From NCBI RefSeq assembly GCF_954871325.1, contig NC_088777.1, positions 9,649,366-9,713,365 of the forward strand: a DNA stretch of 64,000 nucleotides. Reading direction: 5' to 3'. Both the position numbers and the translations under genes were made by a program. Positions 10,585 to 22,223 of the stretch are shown here, in pieces. A model generated the notes under the pieces. It saw only the letters and a list, made by a program, of their open reading frames with translations. It ran no database searches and had not been told where the DNA came from. The DNA comes from Gordionus sp. m RMFG-2023. Lineage: Eukaryota; Nematomorpha; Gordioida; Chordodea; Parachordodidae. How positions within the stretch are numbered: position 1 is the first letter of the stretch; each line of letters opens with the position of its first letter.

Positions 10585-12480
10585 TTAAATTTTGTAATAT
10601 GTATCATAAACAATAAAACCAGTCATAAAAGAAAACCCAACTATTAAAAATATAACTTTTAACAATCTGTTTTGGGATGAATTCATTTCATGAGGTAAAA
10701 GCTCAAAAAAGGTAACATATAAAAATGTGCCACATGCTATTCCTTGCAATATAGCACTAGTTAAAACTACCCAGGGCTTTGGATTATGTTTGCTTATATC
10801 ATGAATCTCTTCTTCCATTAATATGTTGCTTCCATGTTTAGTTTCATCAAAAAATGATTGAATCAATATTCCACTTTTTAAATCAATATTATTAAAACGA
10901 TGTGTGTTATTAGGTAGGTATGCTATTATATTTTGATAATTTAAATTTGATTGTGATATGTTTTCCTTTGGTAGGTTTAACAAAATATTTTCATCATAAC
11001 TATTATTACCAAGATCATCTTCTAGCATGAATGTCAAAGCTATACCAAGGGGTGACATAGAGCTAAATATAGCACCACATACAACTAAATGAGGCCAAAA
11101 CTTTATTTTTCGAGATGTCGATTGAACCAAATTGAGCCCAAGACTAAAAGCTACTGTTATCTTGTGGAAACAAAGAGCACCAAATAGGGATAAAATTCCT
11201 GCACCAGTGGGTTGAAGTGCTACTGCCATTCCTTCAAAGAGTGAATGAACAGATAATGAAAGAACAAGAATATAAAGTCTGAAAGGAGGATGGCCACACT
11301 CTTCATCAGCTGATAAATGATGAACTGGATGGTGATGATGATGATGTAGAGATTTATTTGATCTAAGTCTAGGAGTGACTTTTGAATCAGACTTTCGAGT
11401 TATATCAGGATGTAAGAACAATGATGTATCTTTAGCATTTGTTGTAAACTCCTCATCATGGTCATACAATAAGAGATCATGACTGTCATTAATAACTTCC
11501 ATATATTCAGGGGTTTCAGCAATATCATTTGCATTATGTGATTTTATAGGGTGGTCTGGTGATTTATAAAGAATAGGAGGATCAAGTTCATCATTTAATT
11601 CTTCATTTATTGAAAATTTAACTAATGAACCAGTGTTATGCCTTATACGAGATCTAGTTAAATTGGATTCTTTGTCATATAAAGAACAAGGTGTTTGATG
11701 GTCAATAGTATTACATATTTTGTGCAAAAGGGAAGTGCTTGGATGTAAAGAGTAATCACTGCTATTTTTATCTGTAAGATTATTATGGTCAGTATTAGGG
11801 CTAATTGAACCATACCCATAGTTATTATTATCTGTGGAGTTCTTATGTAATAATATTGGTAATTTTTCTCTATCCTGATCATCAATAATATTGTCTTCTA
11901 AACCTCCATTTGAATAATTTTCTTGGTGGACTAAAACTTTAACATTATGTATGTGATTAACATTATGTATATGATTTTCTGATTTAACAATTGAATTTAT
12001 ATTAGGATCAGTTTTACTTGATAGATTAGTATGAGGCATTGCTGAAAAATGAGCATGATTTGAATGTGGTTGACTTCTAGAGCTTCTAAAATATTTTTCT
12101 TTAAAGACCAAAGCAATTTGTTCAATAATTAGAATAAGAAAGATTCCAAATACAACTACAAATTCAGAGACTGGAAATCCTTCATTAATATCATTTGAAT
12201 CAATTTTTTTATCATGACGTGGGTAAATATTATATAATTTAAGAGCCTTTTTCATTATAGTTCTCACTTCTGGCAATAAGTCCAAAAAACATGTTGCCAA
12301 GAATACGCCAGCAGCAAAACAGTTTAGAAAAGAAAATACCCTTTCATATATTAATCTCTGAATATTATTTTGATGTGATTGAGCAAAAGATAATATCCTA
12401 TAAGGCAGGAGTACAAATATAAAGGATAATACTAATAAGACTATTAATAAAATTATTTTTAGTGAGTGAATATCTATCAT
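10585..12480 (-). CDS. ZIP-family (SLC39) zinc transporter, ZIP1/2/3-like
   Basis: A single uninterrupted exon encodes 631 residues with eight predicted membrane helices, the ZIP topology. TM1 is about 8-27, TM2 49-70 (ending LATCFLDLLPEV), TM3 106-126, TM4 401-423 (VHSLFEGMAVALQPTGAG), TM5 429-453 (FHKITVAFSLGLNL), TM6 463-486, TM7 570-595 (ILQGIACGTFLYVTFFELLPHE) and TM8 606-626. TM4 His412/Glu416 and TM5 His439 match the metal-site signature, and HK rather than HE in TM5 is typical of ZIP1-3. The expected role is moving Zn2+ into the cytosol at the plasma membrane or from vesicles. It is about twice the usual 310-330 residues. The TM3-TM4 cytosolic loop has about 275 residues, including a run of six His at 379-384, and the TM6-TM7 loop is long. 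The first Met directly precedes TM1. Confidence 0.93.
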   Translation of the reverse strand: MIDIHSLKIILLIVLLVLSFIFVLLPYRILSFAQSHQNNIQRLIYERVFSFLNCFAAGVFLATCFLDLLPEVRTIMKKALKLYNIYPRHDKKIDSNDINEGFPVSEFVVVFGIFLILIIEQIALVFKEKYFRSSRSQPHSNHAHFSAMPHTNLSSKTDPNINSIVKSENHIHNVNHIHNVKVLVHQENYSNGGLEDNIIDDQDREKLPILLHKNSTDNNNYGYGSISPNTDHNNLTDKNSSDYSLHPSTSLLHKICNTIDHQTPCSLYDKESNLTRSRIRHNTGSLVKFSINEELNDELDPPILYKSPDHPIKSHNANDIAETPEYMEVINDSHDLLLYDHDEEFTTNAKDTSLFLHPDITRKSDSKVTPRLRSNKSLHHHHHHPVHHLSADEECGHPPFRLYILVLSLSVHSLFEGMAVALQPTGAGILSLFGALCFHKITVAFSLGLNLVQSTSRKIKFWPHLVVCGAIFSSMSPLGIALTFMLEDDLGNNSYDENILLNLPKENISQSNLNYQNIIAYLPNNTHRFNNIDLKSGILIQSFFDETKHGSNILMEEEIHDISKHNPKPWVVLTSAILQGIACGTFLYVTFFELLPHEMNSSQNRLLKVIFLIVGFSFMTGFIVYDTYYKI

Positions 12481-14368
12481 TGATGAGTATAAATATTTAT
12501 TGAATCTAAAAGTAAAAATAATTTAAAAATAAATGAATAATATATAATACCTATTGGTTGAAATTAAATATTATCATATATAAAACCCAAGTGGCCAAGT
12601 CTATCGATTGAGATTGATACCGCGCTAAAATTTTCATAAAATGATGAATCCGATATACTAATAATAAAAAGTAGCTCAACAATTTACTAAACAACGACCA
12701 ATTTTAAGGTAATTTTAATGTATAACAATTAATTATTTTAAAATTTAAACAAGACTCATTATACCAGAAATTTTTATAAAACAGCACTCTCTTTTGCTAT
12801 TTAGAAAAGTCTTTTTTTAGATTAGACCCATAATTTTGGGGAGTGGCGAAAACCTTGTCAGTTTTATATCAATATGAATTAAAAATGTTTAGAATCGGGC
12901 ATTTCAAACTATTAGAAAAACACTTTTCTGATAATTTATAACCACAAATATAGTTTGAGAAAGCGATAGTAATAATGTGAAATTTTTATAGAGAAGAGAA
13001 TATCTCGAACAATTCTCCCACGAACACTTGAAAGAATACATATAGCAAAACTTTTTCTTCTATAGAAAATTTTATAGCGCAAAAATTTTTAACAAAAATT
13101 ATCGTGAACCCCTTATATATAGCGAATTTTAAGGAAAACCTTTATCGCGATTACATTATATCAAATATATTTTTCCGCGAATGTGATTGTGTAAGGTCAT
13201 TATCTTTGTCGCTAAATGATTATTATATTATTAATAGGCTTATTCAGAGGAAAACAACATAATCAATAATAGTTTAGCCATCTAATTGAATAAAAGGAGG
13301 AAATGTTCTATTTCATTATCTATTGGCTATCAAGTATGAGTTGGCTTTTAAATGCGATCTTTTCTAATGTGATAAAAATATAATTTATCAAATATTTCAT
13401 CCCTCTCTCATTATCGTATAATAGGAATATTAATTATATTTTAAAACCTATTAATTATACCCTTTCCCCTCTAATATAAATTATAAAAAAAAATGCACAT
13501 TATCTTTATGCAATAAAAATTAAATTTTGACAAACATAAATAAGTTTTTTTCCTCAATTAATATTCCAAAATTAACGTGCACCCGACTAAAAAATTTTTT
13601 TTGTTTCAATATTAATATTTTTTGCAAATTTTTTATTTCACAATTTAAATAAAATTTAGATTCAATATACATCACAAATAATAGATAATCAAACATTCAT
13701 GAATATTTATTGAAATATAAATTGGTTGTATTGAATTTTATGAATAAAATGGTCCGGACAGTGCAAACTCATGATGTTGATATAGAAATAAAATGTCATT
13801 TTTAAAATGTCATTTTCTGCTCGAGTATTTATCATTCTTACATAGTTTATATTATTATCCTTCAGTCGATTAATACTTGAAGAAAAAAATGTGTTTTAAT
13901 TATATACATAAATTATAATATTTACTTTTTCTCCAGCAATGAAAAGCTGTCATATTATGAGATTAGCATCGTTGCAAATCAATCAAAAATAAAATTAAAA
14001 AAAATTAAATATTGAATTAACTCATAATTTTTTTTTTAATAATTCAAAGATTTTATTTCATACTCTCATTAAAAAACATATTTTAATAAACTAAATACAT
14101 TGATAAAATATAATATTTTCAAATTAACATACTATATCTATAATCAATTAAATAAAAATTTTAAAAAATTTTAGTTATAAAAATAATTACTTATTTAAAA
14201 AAAAATTCCTTTTATTCACCCATTTAAAAATAATAGATTAAAAAACAATTCTATTTTTACCCTCGATGTTGGTGTTATTGTTTTTTTTTGTATTTTTTCC
14301 CATTTTCTATTTCGTTTTTTAATATTTTTTTCAATTTTTACTTATTTGAATATTTTTTTCGTTTTAAT
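12481..14368. other. Intergenic region upstream of the ZIP gene
   Basis: It should contain the promoter and 5' UTR of the minus-strand ZIP gene, but no defined promoter element can be read. The rest is AT-rich with no open frame of note. Confidence 0.4.
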
Positions 14369-14376
14369 GTTTTTTT

Positions 14377-15147
14377 CAAGGATCCAAACCGAACCTGAAC
14401 CGAACCGCTAAAATGCCTCTGAACCAGTTCGAGTCTCATAATTTTATGCTTATAAAATAATGTGTAAGTTATTACTAGTAGTATATTGCAAAAATTTTAA
14501 TTATATTCAAATTGTTTTAAAAATTATTATCAATCACATTTGATTGATAAACGTCAGTCATAATTTTTATAAACTTTAGTATATTGCCATTTTACAACAT
14601 TTTTAAATATTTTAAGCTTGTAAATATTAATGCTAGAAAAAAATTAAATCTAATATATAAATTATTTATATATAGTATTATAAATGACACATCAAATCTG
14701 ATGTCATACTGGCAATGCCAGCTACCCAAGTTAGTGTGGAAAGATGTTTTTCAACAATTAAATTTATATTCTCTCCTTATAGATGTAATTTGAGTGAGAC
14801 GAATTTTGAAAATATATTAATTGTGCGGCTTAATAAAAAAATTTTAAGTAAATGTTCATATTAAAATTATTCATTGATATTTTATTTGTCATATTTATAA
14901 ATTAAATATTATTTTATAATGTTAAATTTATAAAAATGAAGGTTTCTATTTTAATTATATAAAAAAAATTTTCCTTATACATAATCCTAAAGTAGGTTTG
15001 AATACAAAAGTGTTCAAACCGGTTTTTAGAGGTTCGAACCGAACCGATATTTTTATTTTTTGCGAACCAAACCTGAACCTTGAACCGTTATTTGTATCCG
15101 AACCTGAACCTGAACCAAACCGATATTCGTTTCGGTTTGGATCACTG
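14377..15147 (+). mobile_element. hAT transposon remnant with 8-bp target duplication
   Basis: The 771-bp element has inverted termini caaggatccaaaccgaa and cagtgatccaaaccgaa. The flanking duplications gttttttt (14369-14376 and 15148-15155) are identical but low-complexity. Sub-terminal aaccgaacctgaacc motifs resemble those at 7060-7798. At 14712-14864 (plus strand) is the C-terminal hAT dimerisation segment: PATQVSVERCFSTIKFIFSP, then R-C-N-L-S-E and ending before a stop at 14862-14864. This is an internally deleted copy keeping only the transposase C-terminus. Confidence 0.85.
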
Positions 15148-15155
15148 GTTTTTTT

Positions 15156-16382
15156 CTATTCACAATAAATTTGCTTAGTAAAATATTTATATTTTCTCAA
15201 ATTTTTCTAAAAATATCATAGGAAAAAATATTAAATCGTCAAAAAAAATCTTTTTTCCTTTTAAGTGATTTTAGCTTTAGTGATTATTATTTCTTTATTT
15301 GTCTTATATATTTATTAATTTGGAGAGAAGAATTTCTTTAGGTCAAATTTGTTTTTTTTAGCATAATAATTTTATAGTGGTATATTAAATGAAAGCCAAT
15401 TTTAAAAATAAAGGGATAATAATCATCATTCCAAGTGCTCGGGTCTAGTTTATGAGTTGAGAGGAGATTAAAAATATTACCCGAAAAATATATGAAGGCA
15501 AATAAAAAGTTAAGTTATATTACAAAAAGCTACCCTATGTCATAAATATAAACTTCTAAAAATTAAATATAAATAATAAGAATATTTTTAATTTACAAAA
15601 TTATTTTAGTAACTTGCAAAAAAAATTAGCTATATAATTTAAATGGAAAAATAATTAAATTTGAAATGATCATTAGTGAAGAATTACATAGAAAACTTTT
15701 CATTAAAAATTGAATGTCTGAATCTGAAATTATATATGGAATATTTAGAAGATATTGAAAGATATTTTTATATAATGAGGAAATGATTAAATCCATATGT
15801 TTAATTCGAAAATTGACAGCAATCATTACCAAAGGTAATAATAAATCACAAAGTTGTTATGATAATGGAAATAGATGATTTTATGAAAAACATGTTGGGA
15901 TATGATGAAATGGAAACAGTAGTAGCGTTAGCAGGAATTTGGTGTGGGGGGGGGGGGATAATTAAAATTTTTTAAAATAAAATTATTGTTATTTAAAAAT
16001 ATCAAGCATAAATTTATTAGGACTAATAACTATTTCTAACATACAAATTTAAATTACTATGAATTATAAAAAATTAAATATATAAACCGATATATAAAAA
16101 TAAATTTGATTTAAAAAATATTAAACGAATATAACCGGCGGCATATAAATACTTTAAATAAATCTAAATTATAAAATATTAAGTGGATATAACCAGGATA
16201 TGATGACTATAAAATAAATACTCCATATAGAAATTTAATTTTTTTGAGCTTTTAAAATTTATATATAAACTATAAAAAATCTAAATGTTGGAAATATGAA
16301 TAATTATATTTTTATGTAAAAGAAAAATATATAAGACATTAAAAAATGATAGCACAAAAAATATTATAGAAACATTATATTT
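15156..16382. other. AT-rich intergenic sequence
   Basis: No coding or terminal repeats recognised. There is a poly-G run at about 15945-15958. Confidence 0.5.
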
Positions 16383-18366
16383 TTATAATGTAAAATCCAA
16401 TCTTCGTTGGGAAGGAGCTAATTTTTCAATTATCTCATCCGTGTTTGGCGTCAAATGCCTATGAATATTCAAAAGGGCCGGACCATTCAACCTACTTTCA
16501 GAAGTTGTACTTCTTAGGTACGTTTTTAATCTTCTTAAAGAAGAGAACGTTCTCTCATTAGTTGCAATACTAATGGGAAGAGTTGCTAATATATATAATA
16601 ATTTCAATATATTGGGAAAATAATCTAAAAGATGTTTGAAATGATGCAAAGCATCATAGCATTTTTTGGGACTATATCAACCATAGTTAATCTTTTATAC
16701 CATAGTTGGCTTCAGCTAATAAAGCATCATGAGATACATTAATGTCTTCATGATAAAAATCTTCCAAATATTTTATTTTTTTTCTATCACCATCTGAAAA
16801 AGGTTCAGAGGGCTTTTGCGGAAGTAATATCTGCAGATTGATAAGTGTTTCTTGATAAATTAAAAACCTTTCATTTACTTGGGTTATAAATGTATCCAAA
16901 AGAGGTATAAAGACATTTATTTTATAATATTCTTCTATTGACCCTATATTAATATTTGGACGATAAGTTTGCCTTACTGTAAGTCGAGGGAGACAAATAT
17001 TGAACTCGTATAGCTCTGCTTTTGATTCAACATTAACATATAAAATATGAAATTCCTCATCAGCATTAGCTCTAATTTCTTTGAGTTCTAATAAAATTGT
17101 CTCTGCTATTCTCATCATCTCAATCAAATCAATATCAGGTTTTTGAAAAGTATTACATAAAATAGTTGTATAATAAAATAATTTATTAATACATTCTAAT
17201 GCAAAAAAAAATTTGGTATAAGTATTGAATCTAGTAACTTGCTTGCTTCTGAAGAAATATCTTTTTCAGACATTGTAATATTTCTATAAGAGCATTAATA
17301 ATCGGCTCTTCTAACTCGATAAAAGCTGTTACTGCTTGATATCGAAGACTCCATCTTGTTGGACAAGCTTTTTGCAATTTTTTTCTCCTTGTTTAGCAAG
17401 GAGTTTCAGATATAATTCTGTTCAAAATATTTTAACGCTTGGGGTATCTAAGCATCTCATAGATGCTAGATATTTTACCTGATATAAATATAAAAAATTT
17501 AAATAATTAAAAACCTAAGCAATTTGATATCAATAGTAAAGAACATTAATTCGATATTGCTAAGTTGAGTGAATGGGCAGCACAGTGAACATATATAGCT
17601 GTTGGGCATTTTTTTTAATAAATGCCTGAAGCACATTGAATTGTCCACTCATTGCACGTGCTCCATCATACCCTTGCCCACGTATCATATTTATATTTAG
17701 CTATATTTTTTAAAATAATTATATAATAAGATTAATTATTACTTTTAATTTTTTAAGATTCACAAATATTACATCAGCTAAAGCAGACCCAGTCATGCTT
17801 GAAACAGGAATAAATTGGAGAAACATTTCCTTGATAATGTTTTTATGAGTATCTACATATCGCGCACACAACGACATCTGCTCAATGCCAGCAATGTCCG
17901 TGGTCTCATCTTCCAAAATTGAGAAGCATGGGGCAGAATTGATTTCAACAATCAATTTTTCTAAAATGATATTGTTGCAAATATCAATTATCTCATTATC
18001 CTAGGGCTGAGATAAGTAGCATTTTTATTGGTACTAATGAGGCTCTCCATTAATACAGGATGTCCTAATGCTTTAAATTTTAAAAGTCCACGGAAATTAC
18101 CTTCGTTATCATTATTATTAAAATTTAAGCTTCCTGAATCCTTGTGGCCACGAAATGCTAGGCCTTGCAAGCCACAATATAAAATAGCCTCAATAGTTAG
18201 TTTTATCTTGCCTCTATTTTCTTTTGCAATTTTAACCCTATTTTTATCAATTATTGATGAAATGGGAATCATATCCCCCTTTTGAATTGATTCTTTTGAG
18301 GAAATCATCAGTTCACAGCTTTTGTTTATTAAATTATCATACTATACTTTTTTGCTTTTTGGCATG
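16383..18366 (-). mobile_element. Decayed hAT transposase, DUF4371/ZMYM1 type
   Basis: Collinear minus-strand blocks of one transposase gene can be seen. Near 18308-17990 is the N-terminal region (EAILYCGLQGLAFRGHKDSG). At 17955-17720 is the DUF4371 core (FSILEDETTDIAGIEQMSLC). At about 17690-17560 is M-I-R-G-Q-G-Y-D-G-A-R-A-M-S-G-Q. At about 17390-17270 is CPTRWSLRYQAVTAF. A helical block follows at 17127-16687. The hAT dimerisation domain is at 16649-16383 (TLPISIATNERTFSSLRRLK, then ALLNIHRHLTP). Frame breaks and stops separate the blocks, so it cannot be expressed whole. The domain order is that of cut-and-paste hAT transposases. The element ends were not resolved. Confidence 0.88.
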
Positions 18367-18375
18367 ATTTTCACC

Positions 18376-19630
18376 TTCAGCGTTTTTAAAAAAAAGTCTA
18401 ATATCCATGACTAGAAATTTGAAAATTATAATACCTGGAAATTTAAAAATAATAGATAAATATTATGCCACAAGGAAAACTTGAAAATGAAATTAATTGA
18501 TAAAGTAAATTAGTAAATGAAAAAGGTAATAATATAAAAATTTAAAAAGAAATAGATATGAATAATTATTAAAATATAAAAAATAATATTTTTGAAAAAT
18601 ATGTCCGGCATCTGCATTTTGGCTTTTGGAAGGGGGGGGATTTTTAGGATAAATGAAACATGAACATTAATCTCTCAATATCGTTATAGACTTATAATTA
18701 CAAATGGAATTAATTATTGGAAATAATTATTGTATTCTATATTTCATTTCATATTATTGATTTGGCAATTCTATGAACTCAAAATAGATAAGATTACAGA
18801 ATTTATAACTCCTTTTATAATTATAATCTTATTACTCACTTTACTCTCCCTTCTTTCTAATTTCTTATTAACAATTAAATACATATTTTTTCTATTCACC
18901 CTTATATATTTTTAAATTAATTGATTTAATTATAAATACTATTTCTTACTTTATATTTTTTTATTCAATTTACATTTCTTTTTCTAAAAATATTTTTAAC
19001 CATCATTTTTTATTTATTTCTTTTTAAACACCATATTAATTTTTCACCATACTTTTACAAATTATTCTAATTTCTTAAAATATAAAAAAAATAAAAAAAT
19101 ATTATAAAAAAAATATTTCCTATTTTAGAACACTACTTTATTACTTTTATTCTAGTTAGACTTCTTTATTTATTTTTTACATAAATTTATTTTCCCAAAA
19201 CATTTTTATCATTATTAAAAATCTATTATGTATATTACAATGACAATCATTGGTTTATTATTAATAATTTTACACTAAATTTTAATGTTCTCTTGTCCAC
19301 CATTTTTTATTTAATTTCTTTATCTTATTTATATTATTATTAAATTTTATATGTTTTTTGGAAGAAGGACTTTTTTATATATTTACATTCTTCGTTTTAA
19401 TTGCTATACTCATTACTAAACATTTATATATGGCTAGGGTGTGTTCCACCCTCATATACTTCATATTTGGAAGGTTTATTGGTATCCTTGAGTAAAAAAT
19501 GGGCATAATTATATGGAGGATGGTCCTTCATATAATTCATTTACGCTCACCTTGGACAGGTCTATGACCAACGTGCTAATAAAGATAAAGATATAATTTA
19601 AATCCTTGTTTTTAAGTGGCTTAGTAGTTT
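18376..19630. other. AT-rich intergenic sequence
   Basis: Very low complexity with long A/T tracts, one poly-G run near 18630, and no supported gene. Confidence 0.5.
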
Positions 19631-19863
19631 CAGTGATATATATAAACTACTAGTTTGGCAATTCATTCATTAAACGCATTTAAAAGTGTCCACACATGGA
19701 GTAAACTGTGGAAACATTTTATAGTTTGCACATCGATTAATAAACATGAATGTGCACTTATATAATGACAAATGAGACAATTAGTGTGATTGCAAATTAC
19801 ATAATGAGCTTATGTATCTTTTAATTAATGAATCGCATATCTAGTAGTTGATATACATCATTG
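19631..19863. mobile_element. hAT-like MITE related to the 8200-8528 element
   Basis: 233 bp. The left end is cagtgatatatataaactac and the right end is the inverse of caatgatgtatatcaactac, followed inside by a gattcattaa block like that of the 8200-8528 copy. A matching flanking duplication is not evident, so the copy may be old or the ends slightly off. Confidence 0.7.
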
Positions 19864-21661
19864 GGTCCGATAGAAGATTCTAATTTATTAAATATATATT
19901 TATTTTAATGATTAATTAAATTTTAAACCATTCATTGATAGATAAAATTTAAGCACAGTTCAAATTTATACTCGCTCAGGGCAAATTTTTAAATATTTTA
20001 TAGTAATAAGTGGTTGTTAATTACCACCAACTAATGTTTATTTCTTATTCCCAGACCTATTACATCCTGAAAGAGAATTAAGATTTATTTGGGAGTTTGT
20101 AAATTATGGATCATTATAATATCTTTCCTTGTATGATGCACGAATCGCTATCGAAGGCAATGGATTCTTTTTATAGAGGTAGGGATGAATTTTGGAGGGT
20201 GGTTTGCTTTCAATGATATTTTCATCATGTATTCCGATAGAGGCACAGAAATCGAGTACGAATTCAGTTTTTATCTGAATACAAATTCTAAAACGAGGTT
20301 AAGATTATTTAAAGGTGAACTTAGTATTTATAACTCGTTACAATTTCTACTTCACAGTTACAACTAAAAATTTTAATTCTGCTTAGAATTAAGAATCTAT
20401 ACATACAAAATTAATGTCATTAATTATCCGTTTTCTTCTCTATCGTGTCAATCCCAAAGCTAGGTAAGCTATTTATGACGCGTCCTATCCGTATATATGG
20501 CTTGGTTTTGGGTTATATCAACGTCAATTTTCATATTCAACATGTGCGAATTTGAGAAGTCCAAGTTAGTTGTAATTGCCTTTAGTTCGTGACTAGTCAC
20601 TTTTATGGCTATAACTAAAATCATAATTGATATTTCCAGGAATTAATAAAATCTGAACTATTAAAATTAGAGATAACTCAAACTTAGTTAATCATAACCG
20701 TTCAAATCCAAGATTAATCTATCCTCAGAATATAAAATTTATTTCCTGCATTTTCTCACAATGATTAATATATTCTTAGAGCCTGGGCTCCTATTGCGTC
20801 ATTCTTATAAAATAATACTTTGAGAAGAAAAAAAGCATAAGACACCATAAAACATTATGATCCTAAAGGAAAATATATAAAAGTGAGCAACATATTTTTA
20901 TAATTTTATTTAAAAAATCTGTTCAAAAATAAAATTTTTAAAATAATAGTCACTATTAGCTTATAACCATATTACATTCTCTAGATATTCGCGCTATTTG
21001 CAATATATCTTCGCCGATATGGTTATCTTAATAGTTTCACGTTACTTATGGATTTGGGTTTCAGGATAATGATTTCGTTATAAAATTTTTTGCAATTATT
21101 GATTCGCGATATAAGTTTCGTTAGTTTTTACTCCAAAATAATAATTTCGCTATGAAATCAATTAATAGACTAAATTTATTTCCATTATGTTGTGTAAATA
21201 TAGTTTGCAAATTCTTTTAAACTAAAGTATTTTATTCCTAATTATAAGGGTACAGAACAGGTAAGGTATTCAAATTCTCTACCTAAGAATAGTATTTACT
21301 ACTATTCAACAAATTACCCTAACATTTCGATTATTTATTTCATATGTTAATGGATAGAATAGTATCATTTTATTTTATTTTATTTCTTTTATTCAATTAA
21401 TTCAAGAATAAGAACATTCTCTATTATAAGTGATGATTACTATTATTATCAGAGACCTGCAGAGTTACCATTTGCACGACCAGGTCCGAATTTTTTAGAT
21501 TGTTTACTATTTTATTTTTGATAATTAAAATTTTTATTTAAACTTTTAATATACTATGAAATATTACCTGCATGAAATAAAAAATAAATATAAAATATAT
21601 TTGGTAGACAAAAATTTTAAAATTGCGGAAGAAATTTGGTCGAATTTCTTTTTTGAAGGAT
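19864..21661. other. AT-rich intergenic sequence left of the triplicated array
   Basis: No supported gene. A partial GC-rich MITE end (agagacctgcagagttacc) lies at about 21450-21500, related to those inside the array. Confidence 0.5.
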
Positions 21662-22223
21662 AAATTTGAAAATTGCCCTCTCCCCATTTAATCCTATTTT
21701 TACTTCAAAGTATGGGTTTATAATATTTTTCCAAATAGGTATTCTTAGTTTTAATGTTTTAATTTCTTCTTTTATAAAGTTACTTTACTTTTATATGATA
21801 AAGAAGGAGAACAAATTTCATAAAATAAACATTTTTATTTTATTTTATTCTCCATTTAATATCCGTATTTGGTCACAAGTCGCCATCGCTGGATTCCATT
21901 TTGATTAAAATGTATATTTCGAATATTTGTAGAAGCGAGGTGATGGGGATCGCAAGTTGTTAATTATAGAAAATAAAAAATATATTTATTTGTTTGTTTC
22001 TTGCAAATTGTTATTTGTAACATAAATTTTTACTTTTATTCAAACGTGCGCAGCTACATTTACGAATTCAAATTATTTCAAAAAAATTTTGGAATCATTA
22101 TGACATAAACAAATTAATTAAATTTGTTATCCTTGGAATATCACATCTAAATATAATTTTTTTTGGGCAACATATAAATGAAATTTAAAAATCATTTTCT
22201 TTAAATTATATTAATTTACAAAA

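Noticed and set aside
18028-18285. Plus-strand frame of 85 codons
   Set aside because: It is antisense to the N-terminal block of the hAT transposase and has no independent support.
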